A stretch of 64,000 nt of DNA from Paraflavitalea pollutisoli (GCF_029360705.1 NZ_JARKMX010000008.1:3665479-3729478); one strand, 5' to 3'; counted from the stretch's first letter, positions 52,230 to 60,800 are shown. Numbers and translations: made by a program. Notes: generated from the letters alone by a model not told the origin.

Positions 52230-53072
52230 TTACGCCCAAAGTGGAAGGATATATTGCTGGTACAAGGCGGCGGCCATGGTATTGCCGTAGCGGGTGTCGC
52301 GCAGTTGGCCCACCCATTTAATGCCCTGGATGGCATTGGTAAGAAAGAGTTCGTCGGCAGTTGCCAGCAGCTCGGGGGTGAGCGGGGCTTCCTGGATGGG
52401 ATGAGGACCTGCCGCGGTTTCCTGCAGCAGGAACTGGCGCATCACACCAGCAATGCCGCCTTCAGTCAGTGGCGGCGTATAAATGGATCCGTCTTTCACC
52501 CAAAATACGTTGGCAATCGTCGCATCGCAGATGCGGCCCTCCGTATTCAATAGCAAACAGTCATTGAGCCTGTTTTCCTTTACGTGTAGGGCTGCCAGTA
52601 CATAGGGCAGGTAATTGTTCGACTTGAGGTTGGCCAGTACATCATAGTGCTTACGCGCCTCCTCATAGATATCGACAACCAGGCCATTTTCGTTTAGTTG
52701 GCGGGGCAGCTCCAGCGGCCAGGCTTCGATCACCACGTGCGGATGGTGGCTTTCCGGATCGTACAATCCACCCGGGCCACGGGTAATGTTGAGCCGTATC
52801 CGGGCCGATGCCGTGAAGCTCATTTTATCGCACAGGCGCAGGATATCGCTCTCCAGTTTCGCAGCGGTGAAATGGGGACCGGGCTGAAATTTCAGCACCG
52901 ACAGACCATGGAACAACCGCCCGAAATGAAGATCGCGCAGCACCAAACGCCCTTTCACGACCCGCAGGGTTTCGAACAGCCCATCGGCGTAGCGGAAGCC
53001 TCGACTGGCCGCCGGCACCACCGGTGTGTTGGCTGGCATGATCTTACCATCGTAATGAATAAATAGCTCCAT
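52230..53072 (-). CDS. Class IV aminotransferase, aminodeoxychorismate lyase-like
   Basis: This 280-aa PLP enzyme belongs to fold type IV. Markers are RGFRYADGLFETLRVVKGRLVLRDLHFGRLF, the Schiff-base Lys150 in VLANLKSNNYLPYVLAAL and GRICDATIANVFWVKDG. The family contains branched-chain aminotransferases, D-amino acid aminotransferases and aminodeoxychorismate lyase (PabC). The short length and the NLKSNNYLP motif favour a PabC-like role in folate synthesis, but pabA/pabB are not nearby. I use the ATG at 53072; residues encoded upstream are not part of the family. Confidence 0.85.
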   Translation of the reverse strand: MELFIHYDGKIMPANTPVVPAASRGFRYADGLFETLRVVKGRLVLRDLHFGRLFHGLSVLKFQPGPHFTAAKLESDILRLCDKMSFTASARIRLNITRGPGGLYDPESHHPHVVIEAWPLELPRQLNENGLVVDIYEEARKHYDVLANLKSNNYLPYVLAALHVKENRLNDCLLLNTEGRICDATIANVFWVKDGSIYTPPLTEGGIAGVMRQFLLQETAAGPHPIQEAPLTPELLATADELFLTNAIQGIKWVGQLRDTRYGNTMAAALYQQYILPLWA

Positions 53073-53124
53073 GGTCACTGTAGTTACTGACAAGAGGTGG
53101 CATTGCCCCTGATTCAGCCTTAAT

Positions 53125-53153
53125 AAAAAAGAGCCGACCGAATTGGTCAGCTC
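53125..53153 (-). terminator. Intrinsic terminator of the response regulator gene
   Basis: The arms gagccgacc and ggtcagctc form a 9-bp stem with one G-T pair and a 5-base loop, followed on the minus strand by six T's. It lies 55 bases past the stop at 53208 and before the aminotransferase start. Confidence 0.8.
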
Positions 53154-53207
53154 CACAAAAATATAGTATGATCCCTGTACGACCGGCAAATCCGGTCTGA
53201 TAAGTTT

Positions 53208-53876
53208 TTACTGTGGTTGATCGATGATGCCGTTCTTCACGGCATACATCACCAGGCCTGCCATGGATTTGGCGCCCGTTTTCGTTTTAAGCTTGTCCCG
53301 GATGGCTTCCACCGTACGGGGACTGATCTCGACAATATCGGCGATCTCCTTGGTGGTTTTTTCTTCACACATCAACTTCAACACACGGGTCTCTTTGTCT
53401 GACAGGTTTACTTCCTGTGGGCTCGCCAGGTCGGTACGTTTGGTACGTAAGCCGGTCAGCAACGCCTTATTGGTAAGTTCATTGAAGAAGAATTCCTGTT
53501 CGTAGCAGGTCCGGATGGCCTGGTAGATCGTTTCCGAATCAGAATTTTTGGTGAGGTAGGAGTTGGCACCGATCTCCATCAGTTTGCTGATCATCGAATG
53601 ATCGTTGTGCATGGACAGGATGATCACTTTCGCATCGGGGCGTGCCTTCCGGATCTCTGGCAGGGTTTGGATGCCATCCATGATCGGCATCTGAATATCC
53701 AATAAAATGACGTCGGGTTCAATGTGTTTGAGCAGATTCAGCAGTTGCATGCCATTGTCTGCCTCGGCGATCAATTCCACGTCCCTTCTGGAAGAAAGGG
53801 ATGTTTTGACCCCTGCTCTGAAAAGAGCATGGTCATCCGCAATAGCTACTTTGATCACCTTATCAATGTTTTTCAT
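53208..53876 (-). CDS. NarL/LuxR-family response regulator
   Basis: This 222-aa DNA-binding regulator has an N-terminal receiver domain with Asp14-Asp15, the phosphoacceptor Asp60 (DVILLDIQMPIMDG) and Lys110 (YLTKNSD). The C-terminal LuxR-type helix-turn-helix (about 160-215) has LSDKETRVLKLMCEEKTTKEIADIVEIS and PRTVEAIRDKLKTKTGAKSMAGLV. No histidine kinase gene is adjacent, so it is an orphan regulator here. I start at the ATG at 53876. A TATCTTTA sequence 20 bases upstream on the minus strand resembles the -7 box with one mismatch. Confidence 0.92.
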   Translation of the reverse strand: MKNIDKVIKVAIADDHALFRAGVKTSLSSRRDVELIAEADNGMQLLNLLKHIEPDVILLDIQMPIMDGIQTLPEIRKARPDAKVIILSMHNDHSMISKLMEIGANSYLTKNSDSETIYQAIRTCYEQEFFFNELTNKALLTGLRTKRTDLASPQEVNLSDKETRVLKLMCEEKTTKEIADIVEISPRTVEAIRDKLKTKTGAKSMAGLVMYAVKNGIIDQPQ

Positions 53877-54109
53877 TGGGGTTGTAATTTTAAAGATATA
53901 AGGGGTACACTTCAATCAGCGAACAAAATGCGAATTTTTCGCGAGAAATACTATAGGGCAAGTACGAAATTATACTAATTGCTAATATAGTCGAAACTAT
54001 TTTCACTTCGCACTATTACGATGGGCTGCAACGGTGTTTTTCGGGCCTTCATAGGTTTATTACGATGAGATTAGTAAAAACTGCAATGTTAAAATGAAGC
54101 ATTACTGCG

Positions 54110-54141
54110 CTTGTCCACATAGTTATCCACATTTATTTTTG
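54110..54141 (+). promoter_or_regulatory. Consensus-type promoter with no gene downstream
   Basis: CTTG (54110-54113), a 20-base spacer and TATTTTTG (54134-54141) match the Bacteroidota consensus in all but one base. The spacer contains ttgtccaca (54111-54119) and a perfect DnaA-box sequence ttatccaca (54123-54131). The nearest plus-strand protein gene is about 2 kb away. Confidence 0.55.
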
Positions 54142-54147
54142 CTTCAG

Positions 54148-54511
54148 AAGTTGATTGACGAGGATTAGCAACCTCAGACCATCCAATGTCCTAGCTGATA
54201 ACCGTCCAGAACGAATTCCAATATCCGAGAGAAGCCAGCTAAAATCCAATGTCAGTCAACTTTCTTTTTCCGTACACCCATTCATTTGTAACCCATACCT
54301 AAACAATAAGGTAATCACACCCTTTGAAAGCGACCACTTTTGTCTTTTTCTGAAACCATGACGATAATTTGCCATAGCACCCCTACCCGAAATCCATTCC
54401 TGTGAAGGTAGCTGTTTAAGATCCAGGTAATCCGGGAAAAACCAAACTGTTAACGAGCCCCGAGATTAATTTTTTTTTGCGTGAGGAGGCGATACTGAAT
54501 AAGTGTCGCCT
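54148..54511 (+). ncRNA. Candidate non-coding RNA, family unknown
   Basis: The proposed transcript starts about 7 bases after the promoter box. Its first bases, aagttgattgac (54148-54159), pair with gtcagtcaactt (54251-54262) with one G-U pair. Inside that closing helix tagctg (54192-54197) pairs with cagcta (54236-54241). A T-rich run follows the closing helix (54260-54269), so a short form of about 120 bases is possible; otherwise transcription runs to the terminator near 54511. A 10-base sequence atccaatgtc occurs twice (54181, 54244). I do not see the signatures of tmRNA, RNase P RNA or SRP RNA. No conservation data were available. Confidence 0.35.
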
Positions 54512-54520
54512 TTTTGTTTT
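54487..54520 (+). terminator. Intrinsic terminator on the plus strand
   Basis: The arms aggcgatact and agtgtcgcct pair fully with one G-T pair and a 5-base loop, followed by ttttgtttt. No plus-strand protein gene precedes it for more than 3 kb, so it supports a separate transcript. Confidence 0.7.
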
Positions 54521-54653
54521 GTCTGGTTACTTCAGGGGCCAGCAAGGGTCCCACCCGGCTATCGGGTGGGACTGCTGACTATTCTAAATAAGGTAGAAAT
54601 TATGCTGTATACGCAGAATGTTTAATGAGCTTTAAGTAGTGTTTCTTTCTTGC

Positions 54654-55946
54654 TTACTGGACAACAATCCGTTTGCGCTCTACTACAACACCAGCGGCGT
54701 TGCGCACGGCCAAGACATATAAACCTGCTGCCCGGGTTACGGGCAAATCAACCTGGAGAGCATTGTAACCAGCCTGTGCAGCAAAGTTATTTGTGCTCAC
54801 CACCATGCCCTGGCTATTGTATAAAGTGAAGCGATAGGTTTCACTGGCAACAGTTTCCAGTTTGATCGGGATACTGTTCTTCACGAGTGTAGGCATGGTA
54901 ATGGTCAATGCCTTGTTGCCCTGGGTGAGGCGTACGATGTTGGAAAATCCTACCCCACCATTCACGCCCAATTGTATAAGCCGGTAATACGCGGTAGAAA
55001 AATTACCGCCTTTATCCGAGAAGGAATAATTGCGCACGCCTTCCGTCACCGCCGTTTTTCCTACAGCCTCCCAACTATAGCCATCATAGCTTCGTTGTAT
55101 GGCATATTCCTTCAGGTTTCTTTCATCGGCAACCGACCAATTGAGGGTATTGACATGGGCGGCTGTTTTGCCGGTAAACGATACCAACTCCATCGGCAGG
55201 GTAATAAGGCCCGATTCGAAGAAGGATTTGAAGTATATACAAGTGTGCCTGGTATCAGTTGGATTGTTAGTTTTGTCCTGCGATCCATTTCGGTAGTAGA
55301 TGGTACTTACATCGCTGAAGTTCATTTGAAACATGTATTTCTTTTCCGCGGTATCGACCCGGTCTACAGCATAGCTAGGCCCAACTGCTTTGGAGTTGAC
55401 ACCATCAAACGATACGTTGAGCAGCGTATTCGGATGCACTGCGTAGGCACCGGGTGTAGAAGCAACGATAAATTCTCGCAGGCCACCTGAACCGCCGTCG
55501 ATATCAACAGCCGTAATAGACAGACAGGGCAACGCGGTATCTATGGACGTACCCGCTTTTTTAAAGGTGATCTTCCAATCTAGCCAGGTTTCTCCTTTTA
55601 ATGCATTAACGTATGGTTGCCAGGCATCATCATAGCCCATTACATTCCCTATTATATCCATATCATAGAGCGTTGCACCACCCTTCAGGTCCATAATCTG
55701 GATATGACAGTCTACGCCGGTGGTCACGTTGGCAAACCTATAGATCGCACCGATCTTCTTTTCAGTCGAGAGTGGCGTCAACCGCACAGGGTTTCTGAAG
55801 GTCAACGATGGCGGTTGGCACTGGGCCCAGACATCGGTGGTAACGAGGAATGCGATTGCGCAGGCAATGCATATGCGAACAATGCGACTAACATGGTCGC
55901 GCCAGGATACAATAGGTGTATCGACATAGGTAGAGTTTGGGTACAT
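54654..55946 (-). CDS. Secreted T9SS type A substrate
   Basis: This protein of about 430 aa has an N-terminal hydrophobic segment ending near TTDVWAQ, preceded by an unusually long polar stretch. The body (about 45-250) is a beta-rich region with no domain I recognise. From LPMELVSFTGKTAAHVNTLNWSVADERNLKEYAIQRS it enters the fibronectin-like module that commonly precedes T9SS sorting signals. The last about 80 residues (IKLETVASETYRFTLYNSQGMVVST to KRIVVQ) form a type A C-terminal sorting domain. It is expected to be exported and attached to the surface. The ATG at 55946 is preferred to an upstream in-frame GTG. Confidence 0.85.
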   Translation of the reverse strand: MYPNSTYVDTPIVSWRDHVSRIVRICIACAIAFLVTTDVWAQCQPPSLTFRNPVRLTPLSTEKKIGAIYRFANVTTGVDCHIQIMDLKGGATLYDMDIIGNVMGYDDAWQPYVNALKGETWLDWKITFKKAGTSIDTALPCLSITAVDIDGGSGGLREFIVASTPGAYAVHPNTLLNVSFDGVNSKAVGPSYAVDRVDTAEKKYMFQMNFSDVSTIYYRNGSQDKTNNPTDTRHTCIYFKSFFESGLITLPMELVSFTGKTAAHVNTLNWSVADERNLKEYAIQRSYDGYSWEAVGKTAVTEGVRNYSFSDKGGNFSTAYYRLIQLGVNGGVGFSNIVRLTQGNKALTITMPTLVKNSIPIKLETVASETYRFTLYNSQGMVVSTNNFAAQAGYNALQVDLPVTRAAGLYVLAVRNAAGVVVERKRIVVQ

Positions 55947-56150
55947 AGGGTTGAATTTAAACACGGATTCAAGGACAAGAATAGAAAAAAGTATTTACTA
56001 ATGAAAGCAAATCTTGATAAATGTTAACAACTGTTTTCAAACGTTGATAAACAACTTCACCTGATCATGTATGTTTAATATCTAATACTGTTAGTTACAA
56101 TAGTTATTACAAAAACTTTCCTGCTGTTTTTCCGTTAGTAACTTTACGAT

Positions 56151-56678
56151 ATGCTGGTACAAATACAATCTCAACAAGATGCAGCTATTCCATTTATACA
56201 ACAATTGTATGAAACATCTTTCCCGCAGCACGAACGCAGGGACTGGATGCAGGTGATGTACCTGCTGGCGCATCCACCCATGCAGTTGCACTTGATCCGC
56301 GACGGCCTTCAAAAGGTTGGCTTTGCTATCCGATGGCAACTCGGCGCTGCCTGGTACCTGGAACATTTTGCGGTCGATGCCGCCTTGCGCGGACAGCAAT
56401 ATGGCAGCCGGGTATTGCGGGAGATCTTGGCTGCGTCGCCGGACCAACTGGTACTGGAGGTAGAACCACCCTTCGATGACATGAGCCAACGGCGTATCCG
56501 GTTCTATGAACGACATGGCCTCCTGCTGGCTCCTTTTACTTACCATCAGCCACCCTACCGCCGCCAGGAACCTCCGGTACTCATGAGACTCATGAGCCGG
56601 CCGGCGATCGTGCTGGAAGCCGAGATGGCACTGATTGCCCGTACCATCAGCGAAACTGTTTACGAGCCCTACCAATGA
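56151..56678 (+). CDS. GNAT family N-acetyltransferase
   Basis: This 175-aa protein has a GNAT-type core: FPQHERRDWMQVMYLL near the N-terminus, the strand AWYLEHFAVDAALRGQQYGSRVLREIL with the acetyl-CoA loop (RGQQYGS), LVLEVEPPFDD and the late strand RIRFYERHGLLLAPFTYHQPPY. The substrate is unknown. A TAACTTTA sequence that matches the -7 consensus except for one base lies 8 bases before the ATG. It stands about 100 bases before two small membrane protein genes. Confidence 0.87.
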   Translation: MLVQIQSQQDAAIPFIQQLYETSFPQHERRDWMQVMYLLAHPPMQLHLIRDGLQKVGFAIRWQLGAAWYLEHFAVDAALRGQQYGSRVLREILAASPDQLVLEVEPPFDDMSQRRIRFYERHGLLLAPFTYHQPPYRRQEPPVLMRLMSRPAIVLEAEMALIARTISETVYEPYQ

Positions 56679-56775
56679 CAACAACAGCACCAACCTGCCG
56701 GTCAGGAAATACCGACCGCATTGATCCGCCACGCGATCCGGTCGTGTATTGCCGTGGTTTTTATATCTTGTGCTG

Positions 56776-57273
56776 ATGAATAGCCTTACGATGCCCTGGA
56801 AATTGTTTCGACTGCTGAGTGTGGTGCAGTTGATCGTTGTGTTGTATCTATTGGTGCTGAATACCGCCAGGTTGTTCGGCGCTGCCAGGACCTGGACAGA
56901 TCTGATAGGCGTCATCTCTTACCTGGCAGTGTTTCTATTCGTATGCCAGGGGCTTGCCATCCTGAGTGAAAATTATCCCAATACACCGCTCACCCAACCT
57001 CAGAAACGCCGGTTCAACCTGTTGTTCCTGGTTAACTTTCTGCTGATCGCTTTCCTGTTTGCAAAAACCGTGGATATCTGGAGAACGTTGCCTTTGGTAA
57101 GTATCGGATTGTTGATCAAGAATAACCTGTTCATCAATTTCATTTTCATTTTGCTGCAAACGGTCTTCGTATTCCTGTGTCACCTGGTATTCCTGTATGG
57201 CATGTATCGGCTGCGCCAACAAATACACACGAACACGGTGAATGATTGGGTGCAGCAATTTGACCAGCCTTAA
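56776..57273 (+). CDS. Small four-helix membrane protein (paralog 1)
   Basis: This 165-aa protein has four predicted membrane spans (VVQLIVVLYLLVLNTARLF, VISYLAVFLFVCQGLAIL, FLVNFLLIAFLFAKTV and FINFIFILLQTVFVFLCHLVFLYGM) and short charged loops. It starts WKLFRLLSV, much like the next gene (KWKIFRIMT), and both have about the same length and topology. I recognise no family. The ATG at 56776 is chosen because a TATCTTGT box lies just before it and the earlier in-frame codon adds nothing convincing. The next gene starts 18 bases after its stop. Confidence 0.75.
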   Translation: MNSLTMPWKLFRLLSVVQLIVVLYLLVLNTARLFGAARTWTDLIGVISYLAVFLFVCQGLAILSENYPNTPLTQPQKRRFNLLFLVNFLLIAFLFAKTVDIWRTLPLVSIGLLIKNNLFINFIFILLQTVFVFLCHLVFLYGMYRLRQQIHTNTVNDWVQQFDQP

Positions 57274-57290
57274 CCCCCAACTACTCCTCT

Positions 57291-57797
57291 ATGCTACCGT
57301 TGAAATGGAAAATATTCCGCATCATGACCTACCTGCACATGACCTGCACATCCATCCTGGCGGCTGTTGCCATCATAGGTGTGTTGCAAACCGGTATCCG
57401 CTTTTTTACACTGGAGAATATATTAGCGCTTCTTGCAGTGATGTGTGTGCCCCTTGTATTGCTTTCCAACAGCAGCATCAACCTCGTATTACTGGAAAGA
57501 TATTACCCCGACAGACTACCTGGCAAAGTACTGGTGCGGTTTAGCAATACCTTGTTCGTACTCTCAACCGTAGTGGTCCTATTAATGTTAGCGGCCACGG
57601 CGTCGGTCTTCGTAAATCTCTTCGGAGCGGAAAGCAGGAGCCGCTATTCAACATTCTCGACCCTATATGCCCTCTCCCTGGCCACCATCACCCTAACCGG
57701 TTGTTATATCGTATGGTGCCAGATAAGCCTCCGGAAAACCATCCGGCGCAACCACGACGCTACCATCAACAATTTCCTGGCCGGCGACGAGCTATAA
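57291..57797 (+). CDS. Small four-helix membrane protein (paralog 2)
   Basis: This 168-aa integral membrane protein has four hydrophobic segments: MTCTSILAAVAIIGVL, ILALLAVMCVPLVLL, FVLSTVVVLLMLAATASVFV and YALSLATITLTGCYIVW. A basic tail (SLRKTIRRNHD) follows. It matches the preceding gene in layout, including the N-terminal K-W-K-I-F-R-type motif, a Tyr-Tyr-Pro (YYPDRLPGK) against Tyr-Pro-Asn (NYPNTPLTQ) loop, and the position of the spans. The two are probably tandem duplicates co-transcribed with rarA, which begins 24 bases later. Function unknown. Confidence 0.75.
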   Translation: MLPLKWKIFRIMTYLHMTCTSILAAVAIIGVLQTGIRFFTLENILALLAVMCVPLVLLSNSSINLVLLERYYPDRLPGKVLVRFSNTLFVLSTVVVLLMLAATASVFVNLFGAESRSRYSTFSTLYALSLATITLTGCYIVWCQISLRKTIRRNHDATINNFLAGDEL

Positions 57798-57821
57798 TTC
57801 GTTTTTCCTTACCTTGTCGGC

Positions 57822-59102
57822 ATGAAAAGCACATTGCCGCCATTGGCAGAGCGTATGCGTCCGGAAAGCCTGGACGAACTGGTGGGTCAGGAGCATCTTG
57901 CCGGCAAAGGAAGTATTTTACGCACAGCGATCGAGCAGGGAAAAGTACCCTCGATGATCTTATGGGGACCACCCGGCACGGGGAAAACCACCATCGCCAA
58001 TATTATTGCCCATACTTTACAAACGCCCTTCTTTACCCTCAGTGCGATCAGCTCAGGCGTCAAGGATGTGCGGGAGGCCATTGAAAAAGCCAGGATGCTG
58101 CAGAAGGGCATTTTGTTTATCGACGAAATTCATCGCTTCAATAAAGGCCAGCAAGATGCCTTGCTGGCGGCAGTAGAACGCGGTACGATCACCCTGATCG
58201 GTGCTACTACCGAGAATCCCTCATTTGAAGTCAACAGCGCCTTACTGAGCCGATCGCAGGTGTATGTATTAAAAGCGCTGGAAGACAAGGACCTCATCAA
58301 ACTATTGAAGCAGGCCATGGAGCGCGACGAAGTCCTTGCTAAAAAAAAGATCGACCTGCGCGAAACGGAAGCACTCATTAACATTTCCGGCGGCGATGCA
58401 CGCAAGCTGCTGAACCTGTTTGAACTGGTCATCGACACCCTCAGCACCGCCGACAACGACGCCGTCATCACCATCACCGATGAGCAGGTCATGAGTATTG
58501 CGCAGCAACGCATAGCCTTATACGATAAGTCGGGCGAGCAACATTATGATATCATTTCCGCTTTCATCAAATCGATCCGTGGCAGCGATCCCAATGGGGC
58601 TGTTTACTGGCTGGCCCGTATGCTGGAGGGAGGTGAAGACATCAAGTTCATTGCCCGGCGGCTGGTGATACTGGCCAGCGAAGACATCGGCAATGCCAAC
58701 CCCACCGCACTGGTGATGGCCAACACTACTTTCGACGCTGTTAATAAGATCGGCAATCCGGAAGCACGGATCATTCTATCGCAGTGTGCCGTATACCTGG
58801 CAGCCTCTGCCAAAAGCAATGCTTCTTACATGGCTATCGATGCGGCCATCGCTGCCGTTCGTCAACATGGTGACCTGCCCGTGCCGTTGCATATACGCAA
58901 TGCTCCTACCACGCTCATGAAGAATATGGGGTATGGTAAGAACTATCAGTATTCACACAGCTATGAAAACAATTTCGCTGCACAAGAATACCTCCCTTCC
59001 GATATAGCGGGCACGAAATTCTATGAACCCGGCCGTAATGCCCGCGAAGAAGAATTGCGTCGTTACCTGAAAGGCCTTTGGAAAGATAAATACGGTTATT
59101 GA
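57822..59102 (+). CDS. rarA: Replication-associated recombination protein RarA (MgsA)
   Basis: This 426-aa AAA+ ATPase acts at stalled replication forks. It opens with PLAERMRPESLDELVGQEHLAG. Walker A is GPPGTGKTT (49-57), Walker B is LFIDEIHRFN (Asp101-Glu102), and sensor 1 is in TLIGATTENPSFEVNSALLSR. The C-terminal clamp-loader-like oligomerisation domain has FIKSIRGSDPNGAVYWLARMLEGGEDI and NIGNPEARIILSQCAVYLAASAKSNASY-type motifs. Length is normal. The start ATG at 57822 follows a TACCTTGT box that matches the -7 consensus except for one base. The next gene begins 20 bases downstream. Confidence 0.96.
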   Translation: MKSTLPPLAERMRPESLDELVGQEHLAGKGSILRTAIEQGKVPSMILWGPPGTGKTTIANIIAHTLQTPFFTLSAISSGVKDVREAIEKARMLQKGILFIDEIHRFNKGQQDALLAAVERGTITLIGATTENPSFEVNSALLSRSQVYVLKALEDKDLIKLLKQAMERDEVLAKKKIDLRETEALINISGGDARKLLNLFELVIDTLSTADNDAVITITDEQVMSIAQQRIALYDKSGEQHYDIISAFIKSIRGSDPNGAVYWLARMLEGGEDIKFIARRLVILASEDIGNANPTALVMANTTFDAVNKIGNPEARIILSQCAVYLAASAKSNASYMAIDAAIAAVRQHGDLPVPLHIRNAPTTLMKNMGYGKNYQYSHSYENNFAAQEYLPSDIAGTKFYEPGRNAREEELRRYLKGLWKDKYGY

Positions 59103-59122
59103 TCATTCACAGCCATCCTGAT

Positions 59123-59596
59123 ATGCAGCAAGAAATTACCTGGACAATAAAGCAGTTCAACGAGTTATCCCTTACCGAACTATACGCTATCCTGCAACTG
59201 AGAAGCGAAGTTTTCGTAGTAGAACAGAACTGCGTGTTTCAGGACATGGACAATAAAGATAGCTACTGCCACCACCTGATGGGATGGCAGGGTGATGTAT
59301 TGGCCGCCTATACACGTATTGTGCCACCTGGTATTTCTTTTGAGGAAATGTCCATTGGCCGTGTCGTCACCTCTCCCAAAATGAGAAAATCAGGTATCGG
59401 CAGAATACTCATGAACAGATCGATAGCTGCCTGCTATACTATATATGGTGAAGCCCCCATTCGCATCGGAGCGCAGCTATACCTCCAATCATTTTATGAA
59501 TCGCTTGGTTTTCAACAGTCCAGCGAAGTTTATCTCGAAGACAATATCGAGCACATCGAAATGTTACGATCTCCCCTCCACGCTAAAGCACAATAG
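59123..59596 (+). CDS. ElaA-like GNAT acetyltransferase
   Basis: This 157-aa protein matches the ElaA subgroup of GNAT enzymes: ELYAILQLRSEVFVVEQNCVFQDMDNKD near the start, YTRIVPPGISFEEMSIGRVV, and the acetyl-CoA loop MRKSGIGRILMNRSI. Then comes IRIGAQLYLQSFYESLGFQ. The function of ElaA is not established. The ATG at 59123 is preferred; an upstream TTG at 59099 would overlap the rarA stop and adds residues unlike the family. Confidence 0.9.
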   Translation: MQQEITWTIKQFNELSLTELYAILQLRSEVFVVEQNCVFQDMDNKDSYCHHLMGWQGDVLAAYTRIVPPGISFEEMSIGRVVTSPKMRKSGIGRILMNRSIAACYTIYGEAPIRIGAQLYLQSFYESLGFQQSSEVYLEDNIEHIEMLRSPLHAKAQ

Positions 59597-59734
59597 TATA
59601 TTTACTTTTATTATTTATTTTTTCCACAGCACACACAAAAAGAAATATTTCTTCGTTTTCTTGTAAGGAACTTCAGCGCCTATTATTTTAGACGCCGGAT
59701 CCATAGACCATCTGAAAACTAAATCTGATATTCA

Positions 59735-60685
59735 ATGAAACAGTTTCTACACGCTTCTGTGCGGAAGTGTTGTGCATTGGCACTTATTGCCCTTTCTGCA
59801 AGTACCACTTCCTTTGGACAGGAACAATACGAATCCTACTGGGAAATGGGTATGACACTGGGACCGAGCAACTTCCTCGGTGACCTCGGTGGAACCCAGG
59901 GCAAAGGCACTACCTTCCTGAAAGACAACAACTTTTCCATGACCAAGATTGCAGTTGGCGCATTTGCCCAATATACCTGGAGACAGACTATTGGACTAAG
60001 GCTTGCTGTTAATTTCGGATCACTGGAAGGTGATGACGCTGCTATTAAAGGCAAAGGTGGATTGGAAGAAGCACGTAAGATCCGCAACTCCAATTTCAAA
60101 TCGCCGCTGACAGAAGCCATGGCGTTGCTGGAAGTATATCCTACTGTTTTCCTGGAAGGTGATGCAGATGATACCTGGTTGAAGTTCCGTCCCTACCTCG
60201 TAGGTGGTGTCGGCGTATTCAAGTTCAAACCCAAGGGACAACATCCTGTAACCGGCGAGTGGGTTGAATTACAGCCGCTGAGTACAGAAGGCCAGGGCTT
60301 CCCCGAATACCCCGACAGAAAGCCTTACAAACTCACGCAACTGAATATCCCCATGGGATTTGGTGTTAAATACTTTGTCTCAGAAAACGTGCACCTGGCG
60401 CTGGAAGTGCTGCACCGGAAAACATTCACCGATTATATCGATGATGTAAGCTCTAACTATATTGATCCTACGCTGTTCTATAATTACCTGGGCAGTAAAG
60501 CTGATCTAGCGGCTACTATGGCCAATAAGAGCTTATTTCAGGCCAACCCTACCAGGTTTGGTGCTGGTGATAAGCGTGGAACACCATCCAACAATGATGG
60601 CTATTATTCATTCAACTTAAAGTTTGGATTCCGGTTGGTTAGTAACCGATTTGGTAACTCTACCCGTTGTCCGATCGTGTTTTAA
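59735..60685 (+). CDS. PorG/DUF6089-like outer-membrane beta-barrel protein
   Basis: This 316-aa protein has a signal peptide ending near TTSFGQ. It has the pattern of T9SS PorG-type barrels: WEMGMTLGPSNFLGDLGG, a central FRPYLVGGVGVFKFKP, IPMGFGVKYFVSENVHLALEVLHRKTFTDYIDDVSSNYIDP and a final strand GYYSFNLKFGFRL. PorG is an outer-membrane T9SS component, and the family also contains relatives without proven function, so the role here is inferred. It probably has its own promoter in the 138-base gap upstream. Confidence 0.8.
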   Translation: MKQFLHASVRKCCALALIALSASTTSFGQEQYESYWEMGMTLGPSNFLGDLGGTQGKGTTFLKDNNFSMTKIAVGAFAQYTWRQTIGLRLAVNFGSLEGDDAAIKGKGGLEEARKIRNSNFKSPLTEAMALLEVYPTVFLEGDADDTWLKFRPYLVGGVGVFKFKPKGQHPVTGEWVELQPLSTEGQGFPEYPDRKPYKLTQLNIPMGFGVKYFVSENVHLALEVLHRKTFTDYIDDVSSNYIDPTLFYNYLGSKADLAATMANKSLFQANPTRFGAGDKRGTPSNNDGYYSFNLKFGFRLVSNRFGNSTRCPIVF

Positions 60686-60762
60686 TAGTTAAGAAGTTTC
60701 GCTGTAGTGTAGTTTCGTGTTCTCTTTTTAGTTGTTGATCCGTACCCTTTTAAACTAATCCT

Positions 60763-60782
60763 GCCTTCCCGCACGGGAAGGC
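60763..60782 (+). promoter_or_regulatory. Hairpin upstream of the mini sorting-domain gene
   Basis: The arms gccttccc and gggaaggc with a 4-base loop form an 8-bp perfect stem 19 bases before the start codon at 60801. No T-tract follows. It could affect translation or be a weak terminator of the preceding gene. Confidence 0.35.
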
Positions 60783-60800
60783 TACCTTATTCGAAAACTT

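Larger units (their letters stand above)
53877..54653. other. 777-bp gene-free region with RNA-gene-like signals
   Basis: No convincing protein gene lies here. On the plus strand there is a consensus-type promoter at 54110-54141, complementary segments beginning where transcription should start, and an intrinsic terminator at 54487-54520. A further hairpin without T-tract (gtcccacccg/cgggtgggac, 54548-54572) lies downstream of the gene ending at 54654. Confidence 0.6.

Noticed and set aside
54155-54361. 68-codon open frame in the gene-free region
   Set aside because: No recognisable composition, signal or conservation cue; the RNA signals explain the region better.
53877-54653. Chromosomal origin of replication
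   Set aside because: Only two DnaA-like boxes are seen, no dnaA or other typical origin gene is adjacent, and gene directions do not switch clearly here. Kept only as a low-interest observation.
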